64,000 nt of DNA from Algoriphagus ornithinivorans (lineage in GTDB: Bacteria; Bacteroidota; Bacteroidia; Cytophagales; Cyclobacteriaceae), in NCBI RefSeq assembly GCF_900115305.1, contig NZ_FOVW01000004.1, positions 310,001 to 374,000 of the forward strand. The letters run 5' to 3'. The position numbers and the translations under genes are program-made. Of this stretch, positions 11,101-21,640 are shown in pieces. Under the pieces are notes generated by a model. That model did not search any database and was not told the DNA's origin. It saw nothing but the letters and a program-made list of their open reading frames with translations. Numbering within the stretch: position 1 is the first letter of the stretch; the number at the start of each line of letters is the position of its first letter.

Positions 11101-12478
11101 TACCAATAAAGACGGGGAACCAGTTACAGTTGTAATGGGTAGATCCGGAGAAATAAAAATCAATGATGTGAAATCCGGTAAGACTTTGGTTTCAAATCAC
11201 GTGCCTTACGGAGCATTATTGAACGTGAAAGATGGTCAGAAAATCGCCAAAGGTGATTCTCTATGTACTTGGGATCCATACAACGCCGTAATTCTTTCTG
11301 AATTCGACGGTAAAGTAGACTTTGAGTCTATTGTAGAGGGTGTTACTTACAAAGAAGTTGCCGATGATCAGACAGGTTTCCGTGAGAAAGTAATTATCGA
11401 TACCAAAGACAGAACCAAGAACCCTGCTATTGTAGTAGACTATGGAGAGGATTCCAAAGCTTACAACATTCCGGTAGGAGCTCACTTGGCTGTTGAAATT
11501 GGAGATAAAGTAAAATCTGGACAGGTATTGGTGAAAATCCCAAGATCCGTAGGTAAGACAAGAGATATTACCGGTGGTCTTCCAAGAGTAACTGAATTGT
11601 TTGAGGCACGTAACCCATCCAACCCGGCTGTAGTTTCTGAAATCGACGGTGTGGTAACTTACGGCGGAATCAAGAGAGGTAACAGAGAAATTATCATCGA
11701 GTCTAAGGATGGAGTGATTAAGAAGTACATGGTATCTCTTTCCAAGCATATCTTGGTTCAGGAAAATGACTTCATCCGTGCGGGTGAGCCATTGTCAGAT
11801 GGAGCAATTACTCCAAATGATATCCTATCCATTAAAGGACCAACTGCCGTTCAGGAGTATTTGGTAAATGAAATTCAGGAAGTTTACAGACTTCAGGGTG
11901 TGAAAATCAACGATAAGCATATTGAGGTGATTGTATCTCAAATGATGCAGAAAGTTGAAATTCTTGATGCTGGAGATACTGGATTCTTGCAAGGACAGGT
12001 AGTAGATAAGTGGGCTTTCCGTGAGGAAAATGATAATATCCTTGATAAGAAAGTGGTGATGGATGCTGGAGACTCTAGCACATTGAAGCCAGGTATGATT
12101 ATTTCTTCAAGAAGACTGAGAGATGAAAACTCCAGCTTGAAGCGTAAAGACCTGAAATTGGTACAGGTGAGAGATGCTGAAACTGCGGTTTCTGCTCCGA
12201 CACTTCAAGGTATCACAGCAGCTTCTTTGGGTACAGAATCATTTATTTCAGCAGCTTCCTTCCAGGAAACTACCAAAGTACTTTCTGAAGCAGCTATCAG
12301 AGGTAAGAGAGATGAGCTACTCGGATTGAAAGAAAACGTGATCGTAGGTCACCTAATTCCGGCCGGTACAGGTCAGAGAAGGTTACAAAACTTGATCGTT
12401 GGATCTCAGGAAGAGTATGATAAGCTTTCTGAAAATATGGAAAAATCCACTCGCAGATCTAGCGAAGCGATTTTATAA
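8168..12478 (+). CDS. rpoC: DNA-directed RNA polymerase subunit beta'
   Basis: This is the catalytic subunit of RNA polymerase. 1436 residues. The N-terminal zinc ribbon (CHCG...CDRCGVEV) lies near residues 66-89. The active-site Mg motif [12 protein letters not shown] lies near 475. The second zinc site ([13 protein letters not shown]) and the trigger-loop region ([16 protein letters not shown]) follow. It starts 52 bases after rpoB with no terminator between, so they are cotranscribed. A strong terminator follows. Confidence 0.99.
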   Translation: MAFRKNKKLNNDFSRVTISLASPESILDSSNGEVTQPETINYRTYKPEMGGLFCERIFGPVKDWECHCGKYKRIRYKGIICDRCGVEVTEKKVRRERMGHIELVVPVAHIWYFKSLPNKIGYLLGLPTKKLDQIVYYERYAVVQPGIKAEDGIQYLDFLTEDEYLDIMDKLPKENHMLDDDDPNKFIAKMGAEALEMLLARLDLDDLSYSLRHQAATDTSQQRKAEALKRLKVVEAFRDARTRIENRPEWMVVRMVPVIPPELRPLVPLDGGRFATSDLNDLYRRVIIRNNRLKRLIDIKAPEVILRNEKRMLQEAVDSLFDNSRKVNAVRSDGNRALKSLSDMLKGKQGRFRQNLLGKRVDYSGRSVIVVGPELKLHECGLPKNMAAELFKPFIIRKLIERGIVKTVKSAKKIVDRKDPVVWDILENVLKGHPVLLNRAPTLHRLGIQAFQPKLIEGKAIQLHPLVCTAFNADFDGDQMAVHVPLGHEAILEASTLMLSSHNILNPANGAPITVPSQDMVLGLYYVTKGKKSTPEEPVPGEGMTFYSQEEVIIALNEGQISKHANIKCKVPVRGEDGEITSQIIDTVAGRLIFNQFVPAEVGYVNELLTKKKLQQIIAQVVKVCGIARTAQFLDDIKHLGFQMAYQGGLSMGLNDVIIPEEKEPMIAKAKEEVDQVWNNYLMGLITDNERYNQVIDIWTRTNSHLTNNLMKKMEEDKQGFNAIYMMMHSGARGSREQIRQLGGMRGLMAKPQKNLQGSVGEIIENPILSNFKEGLDVLEYFISTHGARKGLADTALKTADAGYLTRRLVDVAQDMIVTEEDCGTLRGLVVQPLKDNDEIVEPLSERILGRVSVHDVYDPLTDELIVPAGVEIDDEIAKRVDDSAVEEVEIRSVLTCETRRGVCSKCYGRNLATGNMVQAGESVGVIAAQSIGEPGTQLTLRTFHVGGTASNMAVEASINAKFEGVVEFDEELRLIETTNKDGEPVTVVMGRSGEIKINDVKSGKTLVSNHVPYGALLNVKDGQKIAKGDSLCTWDPYNAVILSEFDGKVDFESIVEGVTYKEVADDQTGFREKVIIDTKDRTKNPAIVVDYGEDSKAYNIPVGAHLAVEIGDKVKSGQVLVKIPRSVGKTRDITGGLPRVTELFEARNPSNPAVVSEIDGVVTYGGIKRGNREIIIESKDGVIKKYMVSLSKHILVQENDFIRAGEPLSDGAITPNDILSIKGPTAVQEYLVNEIQEVYRLQGVKINDKHIEVIVSQMMQKVEILDAGDTGFLQGQVVDKWAFREENDNILDKKVVMDAGDSSTLKPGMIISSRRLRDENSSLKRKDLKLVQVRDAETAVSAPTLQGITAASLGTESFISAASFQETTKVLSEAAIRGKRDELLGLKENVIVGHLIPAGTGQRRLQNLIVGSQEEYDKLSENMEKSTRRSSEAIL

Positions 12479-12500
12479 TACATAGTGAGTTTATAAACGA

Positions 12501-12530
12501 AAAGGCCTGTATGCGTACAGGCCTTTTTTA
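12501..12530 (+). terminator. Rho-independent terminator after rpoC
   Basis: AAAGGCCTGTA (12501-12511) pairs perfectly with TACAGGCCTTT (12516-12526) around the tetraloop TGCG, followed by TTT. It ends only 12 bases before the next start codon. Confidence 0.9.
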
Positions 12531-12541
12531 ATCCCAATAAA

Positions 12542-12865
12542 ATGAGTGACGAAAAAGGACAAAACAGACCAGATCAACAGATCAATGTAGAGCTTTCAGA
12601 GGAAGTTGCTGAAGGAGTATATTCCAATTTGGCTATGATTGCCCATTCCAATTCAGAATTTGTGATTGACTTTATCCGTTTGATGCCGGGAGTTCCAAAG
12701 GCAAAGGTGAAGTCAAGAATTATAGTGACTCCGGATCATGCCAAAAGATTATTGGCAGCATTGAAGGATAATATAGAAAAGTATGAGGCTGCATTTGGCA
12801 AAATCAACCAAAATGGAGGTGCCCCGGAGTTCCCGATCACCTTTGGTACGCCCGGAGAGGCATAA
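12542..12865 (+). CDS. DUF3467 family protein
   Basis: A 107-residue acidic protein of the DUF3467 family, recognised from INVELSEEVAEGVYSNLAMI, the FVIDFIRLMPGVPKAKV stretch and ITPDHAKRLL-like spacing (here VTPDHAKRLLAALKDN). The molecular function is unknown. It has no signal peptide or membrane segment, so it is probably cytoplasmic. It follows rpoC with only 63 bases between the two genes, most of that taken by the rpoC terminator. It therefore has little room for its own promoter and may depend on readthrough from rpoC. Confidence 0.85.
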   Translation: MSDEKGQNRPDQQINVELSEEVAEGVYSNLAMIAHSNSEFVIDFIRLMPGVPKAKVKSRIIVTPDHAKRLLAALKDNIEKYEAAFGKINQNGGAPEFPITFGTPGEA

Positions 12866-12885
12866 CAAAAATATAACTGCTTAAT

Positions 12886-12916
12886 TTTGTTTGTCTTATT
12901 ACTTTTTCTACCTTTG
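12886..12916 (+). promoter_or_regulatory. Promoter of the rpsL-rpsG-fusA-rpsJ operon
   Basis: TTTG at 12886-12889 and TACCTTTG at 12909-12916 are separated by 19 bases, a full match to the Bacteroidota primary sigma consensus. The -7 element is followed by CAGTCC, exactly as at the rplC promoter. Transcription would begin near 12922, giving a leader of about 40 bases before rpsL. Confidence 0.8.
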
Positions 12917-12963
12917 CAGTCCAAAATTTAACAGTTTACAGGAAAACTAAATTTTATCAGTTA

Positions 12964-13353
12964 ATGCCTACTATTCAACAGTTAGTAAGAAAAGGTAGAA
13001 CAACGCTGGAAACCAAATCTAAATCAAGAGCTTTGGACGCTTGTCCTCAGCGAAGAGGGGTTTGTACCAGAGTGTACACTACTACCCCTAAAAAGCCTAA
13101 CTCAGCTATGAGAAAGGTGGCAAGGGTGAGATTGACAAATGGAAAAGAAGTGAACGCTTACATTCCAGGTGAAGGTCACAATTTGCAAGAGCACTCAATC
13201 GTATTGATTAGAGGTGGTCGTGTGAAGGATCTACCAGGTGTAAGATATCACATCATCCGCGGTGCATTGGATACTGCAGGAGTAAAAGACCGTAAGCAAG
13301 GTCGCTCCAAGTACGGTGCTAAAAGACCTAAGGCTGCTCCAGCCAAAAAGTAA
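12964..13353 (+). CDS. rpsL: 30S ribosomal protein S12
   Basis: S12 monitors codon-anticodon pairing in the decoding centre. 129 residues. The conserved [16 protein letters not shown] keeps the Lys residues that are wild type for streptomycin sensitivity, and [14 protein letters not shown] is intact. First gene of the str-type operon. Confidence 0.98.
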   Translation: MPTIQQLVRKGRTTLETKSKSRALDACPQRRGVCTRVYTTTPKKPNSAMRKVARVRLTNGKEVNAYIPGEGHNLQEHSIVLIRGGRVKDLPGVRYHIIRGALDTAGVKDRKQGRSKYGAKRPKAAPAKK

Positions 13354-13375
13354 TTTATTTAATGTTTAAGAAGAA

Positions 13376-13843
13376 ATGAGAAAAGCGAAACCAAAGAAGA
13401 GATATATTCTTCCTGATCCAAAGTTCAATGACACCTTGGTTACCAAGTTTGTGAACTGTCTGATGGTAGATGGGAAGAAGAGTATTGCTTACAAGATTTT
13501 CTACGATGCAGTAGAAAAGGTAGAATCCAAAGTAGGTGAGAATGGTCTTGAAGTTTGGAAAAAAGCGCTTAACAATATTGCTCCATCCGTAGAGGTGAAG
13601 AGTCGTAGAGTTGGTGGTGCTACATTCCAAGTTCCAATGGAAGTCCGACCTGAAAGAAAGATGGCCCTTGGAATCAAGTGGATGATCAACTATGCTCGAA
13701 AAAGAGGTGAGAAAACCATGATGGATAGACTTGCTGGCGAAATCATCGCTGCTGCAAAAGGCGAAGGCGCTGCAGTAAAGAAGAAAGATGATACGCACAG
13801 AATGGCAGAAGCCAACAAAGCATTCTCTCACTTTAGATTTTAA
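13376..13843 (+). CDS. rpsG: 30S ribosomal protein S7
   Basis: S7 nucleates assembly of the 30S head and contacts the E-site tRNA. 155 residues, full length, with the signature [21 protein letters not shown] near the N-terminus and VEVRPERK-like spacing (here [17 protein letters not shown]). It lies 22 bases after rpsL and 5 bases before fusA. Confidence 0.98.
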   Translation: MRKAKPKKRYILPDPKFNDTLVTKFVNCLMVDGKKSIAYKIFYDAVEKVESKVGENGLEVWKKALNNIAPSVEVKSRRVGGATFQVPMEVRPERKMALGIKWMINYARKRGEKTMMDRLAGEIIAAAKGEGAAVKKKDDTHRMAEANKAFSHFRF

Positions 13844-13848
13844 TTAGG

Positions 13849-15972
13849 ATGGCGAAAAGAGATTTAAAATACACCAGAAATATCGGTATCGCCGCTCACA
13901 TTGATGCCGGTAAAACGACTACCACAGAGCGAATCCTTTTTTACTCTGGAGTTTCCCACAAAATAGGTGAAGTACACGACGGTGCTGCTACCATGGACTG
14001 GATGGCTCAGGAGCAGGAAAGAGGTATCACTATTACTTCTGCTGCTACTACCGTTTTTTGGAACTACAGAGATCAGAAATATCAAATCAACATCATCGAT
14101 ACTCCAGGACACGTTGACTTTACCGTTGAGGTAAACCGTTCCCTAAGAGTATTGGATGGATTGGTTTTCCTGTTCAGTGCTGTGGACGGCGTTGAGCCAC
14201 AGTCTGAGACCAACTGGCGTTTAGCTGATAATTATAAAGTAGCTCGTATCGGATTCGTTAATAAAATGGACCGTGCAGGAGCTAACTTCTTGGAAGTTTG
14301 TAAGCAGGTGAAGGAAATGTTGGGTAGCTATGCTGTTCCATTGCAGATTCCTATCGGCTCTGAAGACAAATTCAAAGGAGTAGTTGATTTGATCAACAAC
14401 AGAGGTATCGTTTGGAATGAAGAGGATATGGGAATGACTTACGAGGTAGTTCCTATTCCTGAAGACTTGAAAGAGGAAGTTGAACAGTGGAGAGAGCATT
14501 TGCTTGAGGCTGTTGCTGACTACGATGAGTCTTTGATGGAGAAATTCTTCGAGGATCCAAACTCAATCACTGAAGAAGAAATCCTCAATGCTTTAAGACA
14601 AGCAACCATTGACATGAAAATTGTCCCTATGGTATGTGGATCTTCTTTCAAAAATAAAGGTGTTCAAACCATGTTGGACTTGGTGATGGAATTGCTTCCT
14701 TCTCCATTGGACAAAGATGATATCATCGCTCATGATTTGAATGACGAGGAGAAAGATGTAAGAATCGCTCCAGATGAGTCTGAACCATTTGCCGGTTTGG
14801 CCTTCAAAATTGCTACTGACCCATTCGTAGGTAGACTTTGTTTCGTAAGAGCTTACTCAGGTATTCTTGAGTCTGGATCTTATGTATTCAATAGCCGTTC
14901 TGGAAACAAGGAGCGTATCTCCAGAGTATTCCAGATGCATGCCAACAAGCAAAACCAAATCGAAAGATTGGTAGCTGGTGATATTGGTGCAGTAGTAGGA
15001 TTTAAAGATATCAAGACTGGAGATACTCTTTGCGACGAAAAGCGTAAGGTTGTATTGGAGTCCATGATCTTCCCAGAGCCGGTTATCGGTTACGCAATTG
15101 AGCCTAAAACTCAGGCGGATGTTGATAAACTAGGTATGGCTATCGCCAAATTGGTAGAAGAAGATCCAACTCTTCAAGTAAACACTGACCACGAAACTGG
15201 CCAAACTATCTTGAGAGGTATGGGTGAACTTCACTTGGATATCATCATCGACCGATTGAAGCGTGAATTCAAAGTTGAAATTAACCAAGGTGCTCCTCAG
15301 GTTGCTTACAAAGAAGCTTTGTTTGGTTCAGTAGAACACAAAGAAGTTTACAAGAAGCAAACTGGTGGTAAAGGTAAATTTGCCGATATCGTATTCGAAT
15401 TGGGTCCTAAAGATCCAGATGCGGAAACAGGAGAAATCAAGCCAGGATTGGATTTCGTAAACGGAATCGTGGGTGGTGTAATTCCAAAAGAATTTATCCC
15501 ATCTATCCAGAAAGGATTTGCTGAAGCTATGAAGAATGGTCCTTTGGCAGGTTATCCTATCGAGTCCATGAAAGTTAGATTGTTCCACGGTTCTTTCCAC
15601 GATGTCGATTCAGATGCACTTTCTTTTGAATTGGCTGCTAGAATCGGATTCAAAGAAGCTGCTAAAAAATGTAAGCCTCAGTTATTAGAGCCAATCATGT
15701 CAGTAGACGTGGTTACTCCAGATGAATACACTGGTCCTATCACCGGTGACTTGAACAGAAGAAGAGGTTTGATGAAAGGAATGGATACCAAAGGTACTTC
15801 TTCCGTAATCAAAGCATCTGTTCCTTTGTCTGAACTGTTTGGTTACATCACCGATTTGAGAACCATCTCTTCCGGTAGAGCTACTGCTTCGTTGACATTC
15901 TCTCACTATGAGCCAGTGCCAAACAACATAGCGGAGACTGTAATTGCTAACGTAAAAGGTCAGAAAGCCTAA
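13849..15972 (+). CDS. fusA: Elongation factor G
   Basis: EF-G is the GTPase that drives translocation. 707 residues. P-loop [13 protein letters not shown] (about 17-29), switch [20 protein letters not shown] and NKMDRAGA form the G domain; domains II-V follow, with the domain IV tip and the C-terminal [18 protein letters not shown]. No tuf follows it; tuf is at the left edge of the window. It is in one operon with rpsL, rpsG and rpsJ. Confidence 0.99.
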   Translation: MAKRDLKYTRNIGIAAHIDAGKTTTTERILFYSGVSHKIGEVHDGAATMDWMAQEQERGITITSAATTVFWNYRDQKYQINIIDTPGHVDFTVEVNRSLRVLDGLVFLFSAVDGVEPQSETNWRLADNYKVARIGFVNKMDRAGANFLEVCKQVKEMLGSYAVPLQIPIGSEDKFKGVVDLINNRGIVWNEEDMGMTYEVVPIPEDLKEEVEQWREHLLEAVADYDESLMEKFFEDPNSITEEEILNALRQATIDMKIVPMVCGSSFKNKGVQTMLDLVMELLPSPLDKDDIIAHDLNDEEKDVRIAPDESEPFAGLAFKIATDPFVGRLCFVRAYSGILESGSYVFNSRSGNKERISRVFQMHANKQNQIERLVAGDIGAVVGFKDIKTGDTLCDEKRKVVLESMIFPEPVIGYAIEPKTQADVDKLGMAIAKLVEEDPTLQVNTDHETGQTILRGMGELHLDIIIDRLKREFKVEINQGAPQVAYKEALFGSVEHKEVYKKQTGGKGKFADIVFELGPKDPDAETGEIKPGLDFVNGIVGGVIPKEFIPSIQKGFAEAMKNGPLAGYPIESMKVRLFHGSFHDVDSDALSFELAARIGFKEAAKKCKPQLLEPIMSVDVVTPDEYTGPITGDLNRRRGLMKGMDTKGTSSVIKASVPLSELFGYITDLRTISSGRATASLTFSHYEPVPNNIAETVIANVKGQKA

Positions 15973-15984
15973 TCAATATTTGCG

Positions 15985-16290
15985 ATGAATCAGAAAATTA
16001 GAATAAAACTAAAATCATACGATCACAGCCTGGTGGACAAGTCATCAGAGAAGATCGTGAAAGCTGTAAAAGCTACTGGTGCTGTAGTAGTGGGACCTAT
16101 CCCATTGCCAACCAAGAAAGAAAAGTTTACCGTGTTGAAATCCCCACACGTAAACAAGAAAGCAAGAGACCAGTATCAGCTTTGTACTTATAAGCGATTG
16201 GTAGATATCTACTCTAACTCTTCTAAAACTGTGGATGCTTTGATGAAAATCGAACTTCCAAGTGGAGTGGATGTAGAGATCAAGGTTTGA
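15985..16290 (+). CDS. rpsJ: 30S ribosomal protein S10
   Basis: S10 is part of the 30S head and, as NusE, of antitermination complexes. 101 residues, with [14 protein letters not shown] at the N-terminus and the signature [20 protein letters not shown]. Here it ends the str-type operon and is cut off from rplC by a terminator, so it is not the first gene of the S10 cluster as in E. coli. Confidence 0.98.
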   Translation: MNQKIRIKLKSYDHSLVDKSSEKIVKAVKATGAVVVGPIPLPTKKEKFTVLKSPHVNKKARDQYQLCTYKRLVDIYSNSSKTVDALMKIELPSGVDVEIKV

Positions 16291-16315
16291 TAAAACCTGA
16301 AAACACAAACTCATC

Positions 16316-16350
16316 AGACCTGCATTTCTATGCAGGTCTTTTGTTTTTTT
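16316..16350 (+). terminator. Rho-independent terminator after rpsJ
   Basis: AGACCTGCAT (16316-16325) pairs with ATGCAGGTCT (16330-16339) around a 4-base loop and is followed by TTTGTTTTTTT. This ends the rpsL-rpsG-fusA-rpsJ transcript. Confidence 0.88.
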
Positions 16351-16408
16351 AAAAATCAACAATGATTCATTGGCCTTTGGGCTGCTCAAAGGGCGAATTC
16401 CAAATGAA

Positions 16409-16433
16409 ATATTTTCTAAATGTTTGAAAATAT
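16409..16433 (+). other. AT-rich inverted repeat upstream of the rplC promoter
   Basis: ATATTTTC (16409-16416) and GAAAATAT (16426-16433) form a perfect 8-base inverted repeat with a 9-base spacer. It ends 11 bases before the -33 element of the rplC promoter. It could be an upstream promoter element or regulator site, or simply AT-rich sequence. No function is proven. Confidence 0.3.
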
Positions 16434-16444
16434 AGGAGTTGGGG

Positions 16445-16475
16445 TTTGTTGCAGAATTTTATTTCAGTAACTTTG
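16445..16475 (+). promoter_or_regulatory. Promoter of the rplC-led ribosomal operon
   Basis: TTTG at 16445-16448 and TAACTTTG at 16468-16475 with a 19-base spacer, followed by CAGTCC. The predicted start is near 16481, giving a leader of about 57 bases. The leader can fold a short hairpin (CAAGC, 16494-16498, with GCTTG, 16507-16511). Confidence 0.8.
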
Positions 16476-16537
16476 CAGTCCTTAAAAAGGGCCCAAGCGT
16501 ATAAATGCTTGTGGATTATCAAATTATCTTATAAAAG

Positions 16538-17170
16538 ATGTCTGGTATAATTGGAAAAAAAGTAGGAATGACTAGCATTTTTAGTGCCGATGGACGTAAT
16601 GTCGCATGCACGCTAATAGAAGCTGGTCCTTGCGTAGTGACGCAAGTAAAAAACGTTGAAACAGACGGGTACAACGCAGTGCAGTTGGCCTACGGTGAGC
16701 GTAAGGAGAAAAACACTCCTAAGCCATTGATAGGTCACTTTAAAAAGGCAGGTACAACGCCGAAGCACAAAGTTGTTGAGTTCCGTGATTTCCGGGTCGA
16801 GTTTGAAGGCCAGGTAAATCTAGGAGCTACTGTGAAGGCCGGAGAGGTATTCGTAGAAGGTGACTTCATCGATGCTATCGGTACTTCTAAAGGTAAAGGC
16901 TTCCAGGGTGTAGTGAAGCGTCATGGTTTTGGTGGTGTGGGTGGACAAACTCACGGTCAGCACAACAGACAGAGACACCCAGGTTCCATTGGTGCTTGTT
17001 CTTGGCCATCCCGAGTATTCAAGGGTATGAGAATGGCTGGAAGAACCGGTGGTGACAGAGTGAAAGTATTGAACCTCAGAGTATTGAAAATTTACGCTGA
17101 GCAAAATCTCCTTCTGGTGTCCGGTTCAGTACCAGGTCCAAAAAATTCTTATGTAATTCTAGAGAAGTAA
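16538..17170 (+). CDS. rplC: 50S ribosomal protein L3
   Basis: L3 is an early assembly protein near the peptidyl transferase centre. 210 residues. [13 protein letters not shown] opens the protein, and the long loop carries the conserved [18 protein letters not shown] and [19 protein letters not shown]. First gene of the S10-type operon here. Confidence 0.98.
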   Translation: MSGIIGKKVGMTSIFSADGRNVACTLIEAGPCVVTQVKNVETDGYNAVQLAYGERKEKNTPKPLIGHFKKAGTTPKHKVVEFRDFRVEFEGQVNLGATVKAGEVFVEGDFIDAIGTSKGKGFQGVVKRHGFGGVGGQTHGQHNRQRHPGSIGACSWPSRVFKGMRMAGRTGGDRVKVLNLRVLKIYAEQNLLLVSGSVPGPKNSYVILEK

Positions 17171-17173
17171 GCC

Positions 17174-17803
17174 ATGGAATTAGCAGTAATTAATCAAAAA
17201 GGAGAAGACACCGGAAGAAAGGTGCAATTGTCTGACGAGATTTTCGCAATCGAGCCAAATGACAACGCCATCTATCTGGATGTAAAACAGTACCTAGCTA
17301 ATCAGAGACAGGGTACTCATAAGTCTAAAGAAAGAAATGAAGTAGCAGGATCTACCAAGAAGATCAAAAAGCAAAAAGGTACCGGTGGTGCTAGAGCTGG
17401 ATCTTTGAAATCCCCGCTTTTCAGAGGTGGAGGTAGAGTTTTTGGTCCTAAGCCAAGAGACTACTCTTTCAAATTGAATAAGAAAGTAAAACAACTAGCC
17501 AGAAAATCTGCTCTTTCCTACAAAGTGAAAGATAACAGCCTTTCAGTTTTGGAAAACATCTCATTTGATGCTCCAAAAACTAAAAACTATCTGGCTTTGC
17601 TTAATGGATTGGCGCTATCCGATAAGAAGACGCTTTTGGTTCTCCCTGAAGATAACAAGAACGTTTACCTATCCAGCAGAAACCTTCCTAAGGCGAAAGT
17701 TGTGACTGTGAATGATGTAAATACTTACCAGCTTCTGAATGCTGATCACTTGGTGATCTGCGAAGATTCTGTAAGTAAATTGGAAACCATTTTATCGAAA
17801 TAA
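17174..17803 (+). CDS. rplD: 50S ribosomal protein L4
   Basis: L4 lines the peptide exit tunnel. 209 residues. The tunnel loop is recognisable in [23 protein letters not shown], with [16 protein letters not shown] after it. In E. coli L4 also represses the S10 operon, but I saw no equivalent leader here. It starts 3 bases after rplC. Confidence 0.97.
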   Translation: MELAVINQKGEDTGRKVQLSDEIFAIEPNDNAIYLDVKQYLANQRQGTHKSKERNEVAGSTKKIKKQKGTGGARAGSLKSPLFRGGGRVFGPKPRDYSFKLNKKVKQLARKSALSYKVKDNSLSVLENISFDAPKTKNYLALLNGLALSDKKTLLVLPEDNKNVYLSSRNLPKAKVVTVNDVNTYQLLNADHLVICEDSVSKLETILSK

Positions 17804-17807
17804 GACA

Positions 17808-18095
17808 ATGGATATTCTAAAGCAGCCTTTGATTACAGAAAAGATTTCTGCCATGAACGAAAAAGGCGTTTATGGATTCATTGTGGAGAAAACCGCAAAG
17901 AAACCAGAAATCAAAAATGCTGTAGAAAAAGCATACGGTGTGAAAGTGGTATCAGTAAGAACCATGAGATATGCTGCGAAGCATAAGACAAGATACACCA
18001 AGACAAGAATCGTATCAGGCTTCACTAACGCTTTCAAAAAAGCAATCGTGCAAGTAGCTGATGGAGAGGTAATTGATTTTTACGGAGAAATTTAA
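17808..18095 (+). CDS. rplW: 50S ribosomal protein L23
   Basis: L23 sits at the exit-tunnel mouth and docks trigger factor and SRP. 95 residues, with PLITEKISAMNEKGVYGFIV at the N-terminus and the V-VRTMR motif (VVSVRTMRYA). It starts 4 bases after rplD. Confidence 0.97.
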   Translation: MDILKQPLITEKISAMNEKGVYGFIVEKTAKKPEIKNAVEKAYGVKVVSVRTMRYAAKHKTRYTKTRIVSGFTNAFKKAIVQVADGEVIDFYGEI

Positions 18096-18108
18096 TTGAA
18101 TCAATATC

Positions 18109-18933
18109 ATGGCAATTAAAAAATTGAAGCCTGTAACTCCAGGAACAAGATTCAGAGTAGCCCCAGCGTTTGACGAGATTACCAAGTCAACGCCGGAAAA
18201 ATCTCTTCTTGCTCCTATCAAGAAGTCAGGCGGTAGAAATAATGAAGGCAAAATGACTGCCCGCTATATGGGTGGTGGTCATAAAAGAAGACTCAGAGTA
18301 GTTGACTTTAAAAGAAACAAGTTTGGTGTACCTGCTACCGTAAAGGCAATCGAGTACGATCCAAACAGAACAGCTCGTCTAGCCCTACTATACTATGCTG
18401 ACGGTGCTAAAGCCTACATTATCGCCCCGGAAGGTTTGCAAGTGGGACAAACAGTGATTTCCGGTGAGCAAGTTGCTCCTGAAGTGGGTAACGCAATGCA
18501 CTTGATGAATATCCCAATGGGTACTATTGTACACTGCGTGGAATTGAAGCCAGGTAAAGGTGCTGCAATGGTAAGAAGTGCTGGTGGTTATGCACAGATT
18601 GTTGCCCGTGAGGGTAAATATGTGACCATCAAACTTCCATCCGGAGAGATGAGACTCGTTTTGGGTGTTTGTATGGCTACTGTAGGTACAGTTTCCAACG
18701 GAGACCACATGAACGTAGTATTGGGAAAAGCCGGTCGTAAGAGATGGTTAGGAGTAAGACCTCGAGTGAGAGGTGTAGCTATGAACCCAGTAGATCACCC
18801 AATGGGTGGTGGTGAAGGTAGATCTTCCGGAGGACATCCAAGATCCCGTAAGGGCTTGTTGTCTAAAGGTAAGAAAACCAGATCACCTAAGAAGTATTCA
18901 AACAAGTTCATCGTTAGCAAAAGATCTAAATAA
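18109..18933 (+). CDS. rplB: 50S ribosomal protein L2
   Basis: L2 is needed for subunit joining and peptidyl transfer. 274 residues. It carries [17 protein letters not shown], the [25 protein letters not shown] signature (here [20 protein letters not shown]) with the conserved His, and the basic C-terminus. It ends 2 bases before rpsS. Confidence 0.98.
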   Translation: MAIKKLKPVTPGTRFRVAPAFDEITKSTPEKSLLAPIKKSGGRNNEGKMTARYMGGGHKRRLRVVDFKRNKFGVPATVKAIEYDPNRTARLALLYYADGAKAYIIAPEGLQVGQTVISGEQVAPEVGNAMHLMNIPMGTIVHCVELKPGKGAAMVRSAGGYAQIVAREGKYVTIKLPSGEMRLVLGVCMATVGTVSNGDHMNVVLGKAGRKRWLGVRPRVRGVAMNPVDHPMGGGEGRSSGGHPRSRKGLLSKGKKTRSPKKYSNKFIVSKRSK

Positions 18934-18935
18934 TT

Positions 18936-19214
18936 ATGGCACGTTCATTAAAAAAAGGTCCTTATATCGAGCATCATCTAGTGAAAAAAGTGGATGCTAT
19001 GAACGAGTCCGGAAAGAAATCCGTCATCAAGACTTGGTCAAGAAGATCCATGATTTCTCCAGATTTCGTAGGACATACCTTCGCTGTGCATAACGGAAAT
19101 AAATTCATCCCGGTATTTGTAACAGACAACATGGTAGGTCACAAGCTAGGTGAATTTGCTCCTACCAGAAATTTCAGAGGCCACATTGCCAAAAAAGATA
19201 AAGGAAAGAGATAA
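18936..19214 (+). CDS. rpsS: 30S ribosomal protein S19
   Basis: S19 lies in the 30S head and contacts S13. 92 residues. [18 protein letters not shown], the [18 protein letters not shown] region and [16 protein letters not shown] are diagnostic. Confidence 0.98.
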   Translation: MARSLKKGPYIEHHLVKKVDAMNESGKKSVIKTWSRRSMISPDFVGHTFAVHNGNKFIPVFVTDNMVGHKLGEFAPTRNFRGHIAKKDKGKR

Positions 19215-19216
19215 TC

Positions 19217-19609
19217 ATGGAAGCAATAGCAAGATTAAATAATGTTCCTACTTCCCCACGCAAAATGCGTTTGGTGGCTGACTTGGTCAGAGGCAAAAGA
19301 GTGGGATTGGCGCTCAGCATTTTGAAGTTTACTCCAAATCATGGAGCCATGAAATTGGAAAAACTTCTTCTTTCTGCAGTGGCAAACTGGCAGGCAAAAA
19401 ATCCTGATGCAAAGCTTGAAGAAGCTGATCTATATGTGAAAACCATCATGGTGGATGAAGGTAGATCTCTTAAGAGATTGAGACCTGCTCCTCAGGGTCG
19501 TGGTCACAGAATCCGCAAAAGATCCAATCATGTAACCCTAGTAATTGATGCTTTCAATGCTGAGGATGTTACCGCTGATGTAGTAGAAACAAACGAAAAG
19601 GCAAATTAA
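19217..19609 (+). CDS. rplV: 50S ribosomal protein L22
   Basis: L22 reaches into the exit tunnel beside L4. 130 residues, with [15 protein letters not shown] and the extended hairpin signature [20 protein letters not shown]. It starts 2 bases after rpsS. Confidence 0.97.
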   Translation: MEAIARLNNVPTSPRKMRLVADLVRGKRVGLALSILKFTPNHGAMKLEKLLLSAVANWQAKNPDAKLEEADLYVKTIMVDEGRSLKRLRPAPQGRGHRIRKRSNHVTLVIDAFNAEDVTADVVETNEKAN

Positions 19610-19618
19610 GAACAGACT

Positions 19619-20350
19619 ATGGGACAAAAGATTAACCCAATAGGATTTAGACTTGGTGTAGTCAAAGGCTGGGATTCCAACTGGTATGGTGGGAAAGACT
19701 TCGCTGAAAAACTATACGAAGATCAGCAAATCCGTAAGTACGTCCTTGCCAGAATTCCTAAGGGTGGGATTGCTAAGGTGATCATTGAGCGTACGCTTAA
19801 GAGAATCACACTTACCATTCATACCGCTCGACCAGGTGTAGTTATTGGTAAAGGTGGAGCCGAAGTAGATAAGCTAAAAGAAGAGCTTAAAAAGATCACC
19901 AACAAAGACATTCAAATCAACATCTTTGAAATCAAAAGACCTGAATTGGATGCCAAGTTAGTAGGTGAGTCTATCGCTCAGCAGCTTCAGGCTAGAATTT
20001 CCTTCAGAAGAGCAATGAAACAAGCCATTGCAGCATCCATGAGAGTGGGAGCAGAAGGAATCAAAGTAAAACTTTCTGGTCGTTTAGGTGGTGCCGAAAT
20101 GGCCCGTTCTGAAATGTACAAAGAGGGTCGTATTCCTCTACACACATTGAGAGCCGACATTGATTACGCTATTTCCGAAGCATTGACTGTTTACGGTATT
20201 ATCGGTATCAAAGTATGGATCTTCAAAGGTGAAGTGTACGGTAAGAGAGACTTGTCTCCTAATCAAGGTGCAGCTAATGAGCCAAAAGGCCCAAGAAACG
20301 CTGGTCCTAAGAGAGACGGAGGTCCTAGACGCAGAAAAAGAAATAACTAA
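19619..20350 (+). CDS. rpsC: 30S ribosomal protein S3
   Basis: S3 forms part of the mRNA entry channel. 243 residues. The KH domain motif [16 protein letters not shown] and the S3 signature around [12 protein letters not shown] are present. The C-terminus is a basic Gly/Arg/Pro-rich tail ([19 protein letters not shown]) as in related bacteria. Confidence 0.98.
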   Translation: MGQKINPIGFRLGVVKGWDSNWYGGKDFAEKLYEDQQIRKYVLARIPKGGIAKVIIERTLKRITLTIHTARPGVVIGKGGAEVDKLKEELKKITNKDIQINIFEIKRPELDAKLVGESIAQQLQARISFRRAMKQAIAASMRVGAEGIKVKLSGRLGGAEMARSEMYKEGRIPLHTLRADIDYAISEALTVYGIIGIKVWIFKGEVYGKRDLSPNQGAANEPKGPRNAGPKRDGGPRRRKRNN

Positions 20351-20373
20351 TTTTCACCGATAAGTGAGAAATC

Positions 20374-20793
20374 ATGTTACAGCCGAAAAGAACTAAATAT
20401 AGAAAAATGCAAAAGGGCCGTGTCAAAGGCATTGCACAAAGAGGGCATACGCTCGCTTTTGGCAACTTTGGCATCAAGTCCCTGGAAGCAGGATGGATCA
20501 CCTCTCGTCAGATCGAGGCAGCTCGTATCGCAATGACAAGAGCAATGAAAAGAGAAGGTCAGGTTTGGATCAGAATTTTCCCTGACAAACCTATCACTAA
20601 GAAGCCTGCTGAAGTACGTATGGGTAAAGGTAAAGGTGCTCCTGAATATTGGGTAGCAGTTATCAAGCCTGGAACCATCCTCTTCGAAGCTACTGGTGTA
20701 CCTTTGGAAACTGCTAAAGAAGCCTTGAGATTGGCTCAGCAGAAACTTCCTGTAAGCACCAAATTTGTTGTTCGTAGAGACTACGCAGAATAA
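20374..20793 (+). CDS. rplP: 50S ribosomal protein L16
   Basis: L16 binds near the A-site tRNA elbow. 139 residues. [14 protein letters not shown] at the start, [20 protein letters not shown] and the loop [15 protein letters not shown] identify it; the Arg of the hydroxylation loop is on MGKGKGAPE as usual. Confidence 0.98.
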   Translation: MLQPKRTKYRKMQKGRVKGIAQRGHTLAFGNFGIKSLEAGWITSRQIEAARIAMTRAMKREGQVWIRIFPDKPITKKPAEVRMGKGKGAPEYWVAVIKPGTILFEATGVPLETAKEALRLAQQKLPVSTKFVVRRDYAE

Positions 20794-20802
20794 TTAGGAA
20801 CT

Positions 20803-20985
20803 ATGAAAAATACAGAGATCCAATCACTTTCCGCAAGTGAAATCGCTGAGAAAATCAGCGCCGAGAAAACGAATCTGAGCAAACTTCAATTTGCTCACTC
20901 AATTTCTCCCATCGAGAATCCTAACAGAATACGCGAAACCAAGCGTCTTATCGCAAGATTGAAGACTGCATTGGCTGGCAAATAA
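20803..20985 (+). CDS. rpmC: 50S ribosomal protein L29
   Basis: L29 is a two-helix protein beside L23 at the tunnel exit. 60 residues, with the family C-terminal pattern IENPNRIRETKRLIARLKTAL. Its place between rplP and rpsQ is the standard one. Confidence 0.95.
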   Translation: MKNTEIQSLSASEIAEKISAEKTNLSKLQFAHSISPIENPNRIRETKRLIARLKTALAGK

Positions 20986-21003
20986 TAGCTAACAGAAAAT
21001 AAA

Positions 21004-21267
21004 ATGGCTACGATCGAAAGAAATCTTCGAAAAGAAAGAATTGGTAAAGTCGTAAGCAACAAGATGGATAAGTCCATTACTGTAGCCGTGGAAAGAAGAG
21101 TAAAACACGGTATGTACGGTAAGTTCGTTGCAAAGACTACCAAATTTATGGCTCATGACGAGAAAAACGAATGTAACCCAGGTGACATCGTGAAAATAAG
21201 TGAAACTCGTCCGCTGAGTAAGAACAAGCGTTGGAGATTAGTTGAAATTATTGAAAGGGCTAAGTAA
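21004..21267 (+). CDS. rpsQ: 30S ribosomal protein S17
   Basis: S17 is an OB-fold protein binding the 5' domain of 16S rRNA. 87 residues. [20 protein letters not shown] and the signature [20 protein letters not shown] are clear. It ends 2 bases before rplN. Confidence 0.97.
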   Translation: MATIERNLRKERIGKVVSNKMDKSITVAVERRVKHGMYGKFVAKTTKFMAHDEKNECNPGDIVKISETRPLSKNKRWRLVEIIERAK

Positions 21268-21269
21268 TC

Positions 21270-21638
21270 ATGATACAGCAAGAATCCAGACTAAGTGTGG
21301 CGGACAACTCCGGTGCCAAAGAGGTATTGGTCATCCGCGTATTGGGAGGTACTAAAAAACGATATGCTTCTATCGGTGATAAAGTAGTCGTGACTGTAAA
21401 GTCTGCCCTTTCCTCCAGCAACATGAAAAAAGGTACCGTTTCAAGAGCGGTTATCGTACGTACCAAGAAAGAAGTAAGACGTAAAGACGGTTCTTACATT
21501 CGTTTCGAGGACAACGCTGCTGTATTGTTGAACAACAACGATGAACCTAGAGGTACTCGTATTTTCGGCCCTGTGGCTAGAGAATTGAGAGAGAAGCAGT
21601 TTATGAAAATCGTTTCTTTGGCCCCTGAAGTATTGTAA
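21270..21638 (+). CDS. rplN: 50S ribosomal protein L14
   Basis: L14 lies at the subunit interface. 122 residues, the usual length. [19 protein letters not shown] begins it, and [20 protein letters not shown] is the family signature. Confidence 0.98.
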   Translation: MIQQESRLSVADNSGAKEVLVIRVLGGTKKRYASIGDKVVVTVKSALSSSNMKKGTVSRAVIVRTKKEVRRKDGSYIRFEDNAAVLLNNNDEPRGTRIFGPVARELREKQFMKIVSLAPEVL

Positions 21639-21640
21639 TC

